A stretch of DNA of 64,000 nt. It comes from Limanda limanda (Eukaryota; Chordata; Actinopteri; Pleuronectiformes; Pleuronectidae). Below, one piece after another: positions 62,884 to 64,000 of this stretch; the first letter of the stretch is position 1; each line of letters opens with the position of its first letter. Made by a program: the position numbers and the translations under genes. Where the stretch lies: assembly GCF_963576545.1 (NCBI RefSeq), contig NW_026870599.1, positions 186,001 through 250,000 of the forward strand, read 5' to 3'. The notes beneath the pieces were generated by a model. It was not told the origin of the DNA and searched no databases. It saw only the letters and a program-made list of their open reading frames with translations.

Positions 62884-63040
62884 GAGATATTCTTGAATAA
62901 CTTTTTTTGTGAAGGTCGGAAAGACTTGCAAGTAGGCTCTACCCCCACTAAATGGGGTAGCGCGCATCGATCGGTACCATCCTTGAGCTTCTCCGACTTT
63001 CGGAAGGGTTAGGGTTAGGGATGAAAGCACATAGGAGAAA
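62884..63040 (+). repeat. 157-bp A monomer (one telomere repeat lost)
   Basis: This is the first A after the B at 62729, with GTCGGAAAG. It is the copy of 61447 at +1437 bp. Confidence 0.93.
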
Positions 63041-63847
63041 GAGATATTCTTGAATAACTTTTTTTGTGAAGGTCGGAGAGACTTGCAAGTAGGCTCTACC
63101 CCCACTAAATGGGGTAGCGCGCATCGATCGGTACCATCCTTGAGCTTCTCCGACTTTTGGAAGGGTTAGGGTTAGGGTTAGGGATGAAAGCACATAGGAG
63201 AAAGAGATATTCTTGAATAACTTTTTTTGTGAAGGTCGGAGAGACTTGCAAGTAGGCTCTACCCCCACTAAATTGGGTAGCGCGCATCGATCGGTACCAT
63301 CCTTGAGCTTCTCCGACTTTCGGAAGGGTTAGGGTTAGGGTTAGGGATGAAAGCACATAGGAGAAAGAGATATTCTTGAATAACTTTTTTTGTGAAGGTC
63401 GGAGAGACTTGGAAAGTGGTTGCATCTGGACTAATTTGGGTCCTGCGGATCGATTGGTACCATCCCCGAGCTTGTACGACCTTCGGAAGAGGTCGACCGA
63501 CGAAATTCCCCCAAATCTGAGGAGATATTCTTGAATAACTTTTTTTGTGAAGGTCGGAGAGACTTGCAAGTAGGCTCTACCCCCACTAAATGGGGTAGCG
63601 CGCATCGATCGGTACCATCCTTGAGCTTCTCCGACTTTCGGAAGGGTTAGGGTTAGGGTTAGGGATGAAAGCACATAGGAGAAAGAGATATTCTTGAATA
63701 ACTTTTTTTGTGAAGGTCGGAGAGACTTGCAAGTAGGCTCTACCACCAATAAATGGGGTAGCGCGCATCGATCGGTACCATCCTTGAGCTTCTCCGACTT
63801 TCGGAAGGGTTAGGGTTAGGGTTAGGGATGAAAGCACATAGGAGAAA

Positions 63848-64000
63848 GAGATATTCTTGAATAACTTTTTTTGTGAAGGTCGGAGAGACTTGGAAAGTGG
63901 TTGCATCTGGACTAATTTGGGTCCTGCGGATCGATTGGTACCATCCCCGAGCTTGTACGACCTTCGGAAGAGGTCGACCGACGAAATTCCCCCAAATCTG
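63848..64000 (+). repeat. Partial B monomer at right window edge
   Basis: This unit begins GAGATATTC and carries the B-specific GGAAAGTGG. It is cut after 153 of 155 bases, at ATCTG. The array therefore continues to the right of the window. Confidence 0.95.

Larger units (their letters stand above)
1..64000 (+). repeat. Satellite DNA array of 163-bp (A) and 155-bp (B) monomers
   Basis: Every base belongs to one of two related monomers in direct tandem orientation. Unit A (163 bp) ends with a telomere-like tract and a 20-bp tail; unit B (155 bp) ends with a different 33-bp tail. The count is 283 A, 110 complete B, 2 edge-cut B and 4 chimeric units, and their lengths sum exactly to the window. 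No inverted unit and no inserted foreign sequence is seen. Monomers near 155-165 bp are in the size class common for eukaryotic satellites packaged about one unit per nucleosome; that is general knowledge, not shown here. A subtelomeric location is suggested by the TTAGGG tracts but not proven; a centromeric or interstitial heterochromatic array remains possible. Confidence 0.97.
61129..64000 (+). repeat. Right-edge block, A-B-3A-B-2A-B-1A-B-3A-B-2A-B(partial)
   Basis: B units are at 61292, 61930, 62411, 62729, 63367 and 63848. 61292-61929 repeats 52316-52953 (offset 8976), and 62729-63366 repeats it again (offset 1437 from 61292). Variants include CATAAGAG before the B units, GGGTCAGGG in a telomeric tract near 61735, and ACCACCAATAAATGG near 63743, which shares AATAAATGG with 50452 and 53332. 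The B at 61930 carries an A-like CATCCTTGAG patch. Confidence 0.87.

Noticed and set aside
172..63906. Roughly 108-, 214-, 320- and 424-codon minus-strand open frames
   Set aside because: They tile every monomer, overlap each other by about one unit in rotating frames, mostly start at GTG, follow the repeat period, and change with 6-bp telomere contractions. No non-repetitive coding sequence or independent codon pattern is visible.
1..64000. CRISPR array
   Set aside because: Periodicity is strict, but whole 155-163 bp units are conserved; there are no unique spacers between short repeats and no cas genes.
1..64000. 5S rRNA, tRNA or other RNA-gene origin of the monomer
   Set aside because: I see no recognisable 5S internal control region or tRNA cloverleaf in either consensus; a covariance-model search would settle it.
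1..64000. Transposon insertions or inverted segments
   Set aside because: Unit lengths close exactly from edge to edge, and every unit is in the same orientation, leaving no room for an insertion.

Overview
The whole 64 kb window is one uninterrupted, head-to-tail satellite DNA array. I see no gene, RNA gene, transposon or unique-sequence island anywhere in it. Two related monomer families build it. Type A is 163 bp, about 47% GC in a hand count of one consensus, and carries a short telomere-type tract, (GGGTTA)3GGG. Type B is 155 bp and has no telomeric tract. Unit starts are set at the conserved GAGATATTC. Walking unit by unit I count 283 A units, 110 complete B units, 2 partial B units at the window edges and 4 B/A chimeric units. 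The lengths close exactly: 268 A units of the 163-bp class (one of them lost 1 bp) and 15 A units of 157 bp that lost one 6-bp telomere repeat.

The organism must be a eukaryote, most simply one whose telomere repeat is TTAGGG. That repeat is shared by vertebrates, many fungi, kinetoplastids, molluscs, some algae and some Asparagales plants, so the sequence alone does not place it further. A 64 kb satellite read this cleanly suggests a long-read assembly. All units point the same way, G-rich strand on +. If the array is subtelomeric, the nearest telomere would be expected beyond the right end; this is an inference.

Layout: 1-6865 is an A-rich block with a 2576-bp higher-order repeat (HOR) in two copies. 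6866-15380 holds AAB trimers (481 bp) and a second, different 2576-bp HOR in two copies. 15381-22611 holds the longest A run (seven) and a 2886-bp HOR in two copies. 22449-27111 holds the chimeric units, in a nested 644-bp then 2731-bp duplication. 26794-30005 is a far copy of 434-3645. 28237-31774 is a 1769-bp tandem duplication, and 33381-35477 is a third copy of 1070-3172. 35478-43829 is dominated by an AAAB tetramer (644 bp). 44955-46878 is four AAB trimers. 46879-48304 is a small cluster of deletions. 49585-64000 is a mosaic of 2.9 and 3.5 kb duplications.

B units are never next to each other. They are separated by 1 to 7 A units (14 runs of one, 47 of two, 39 of three, 1 of four, 7 of five, 2 of six, 1 of seven), except that each of the four chimeric units abuts a B. 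The minus-strand reading frames that run through the array, up to 424 codons, are by-products of unit lengths and mostly use GTG as first codon; I annotate none as a gene.
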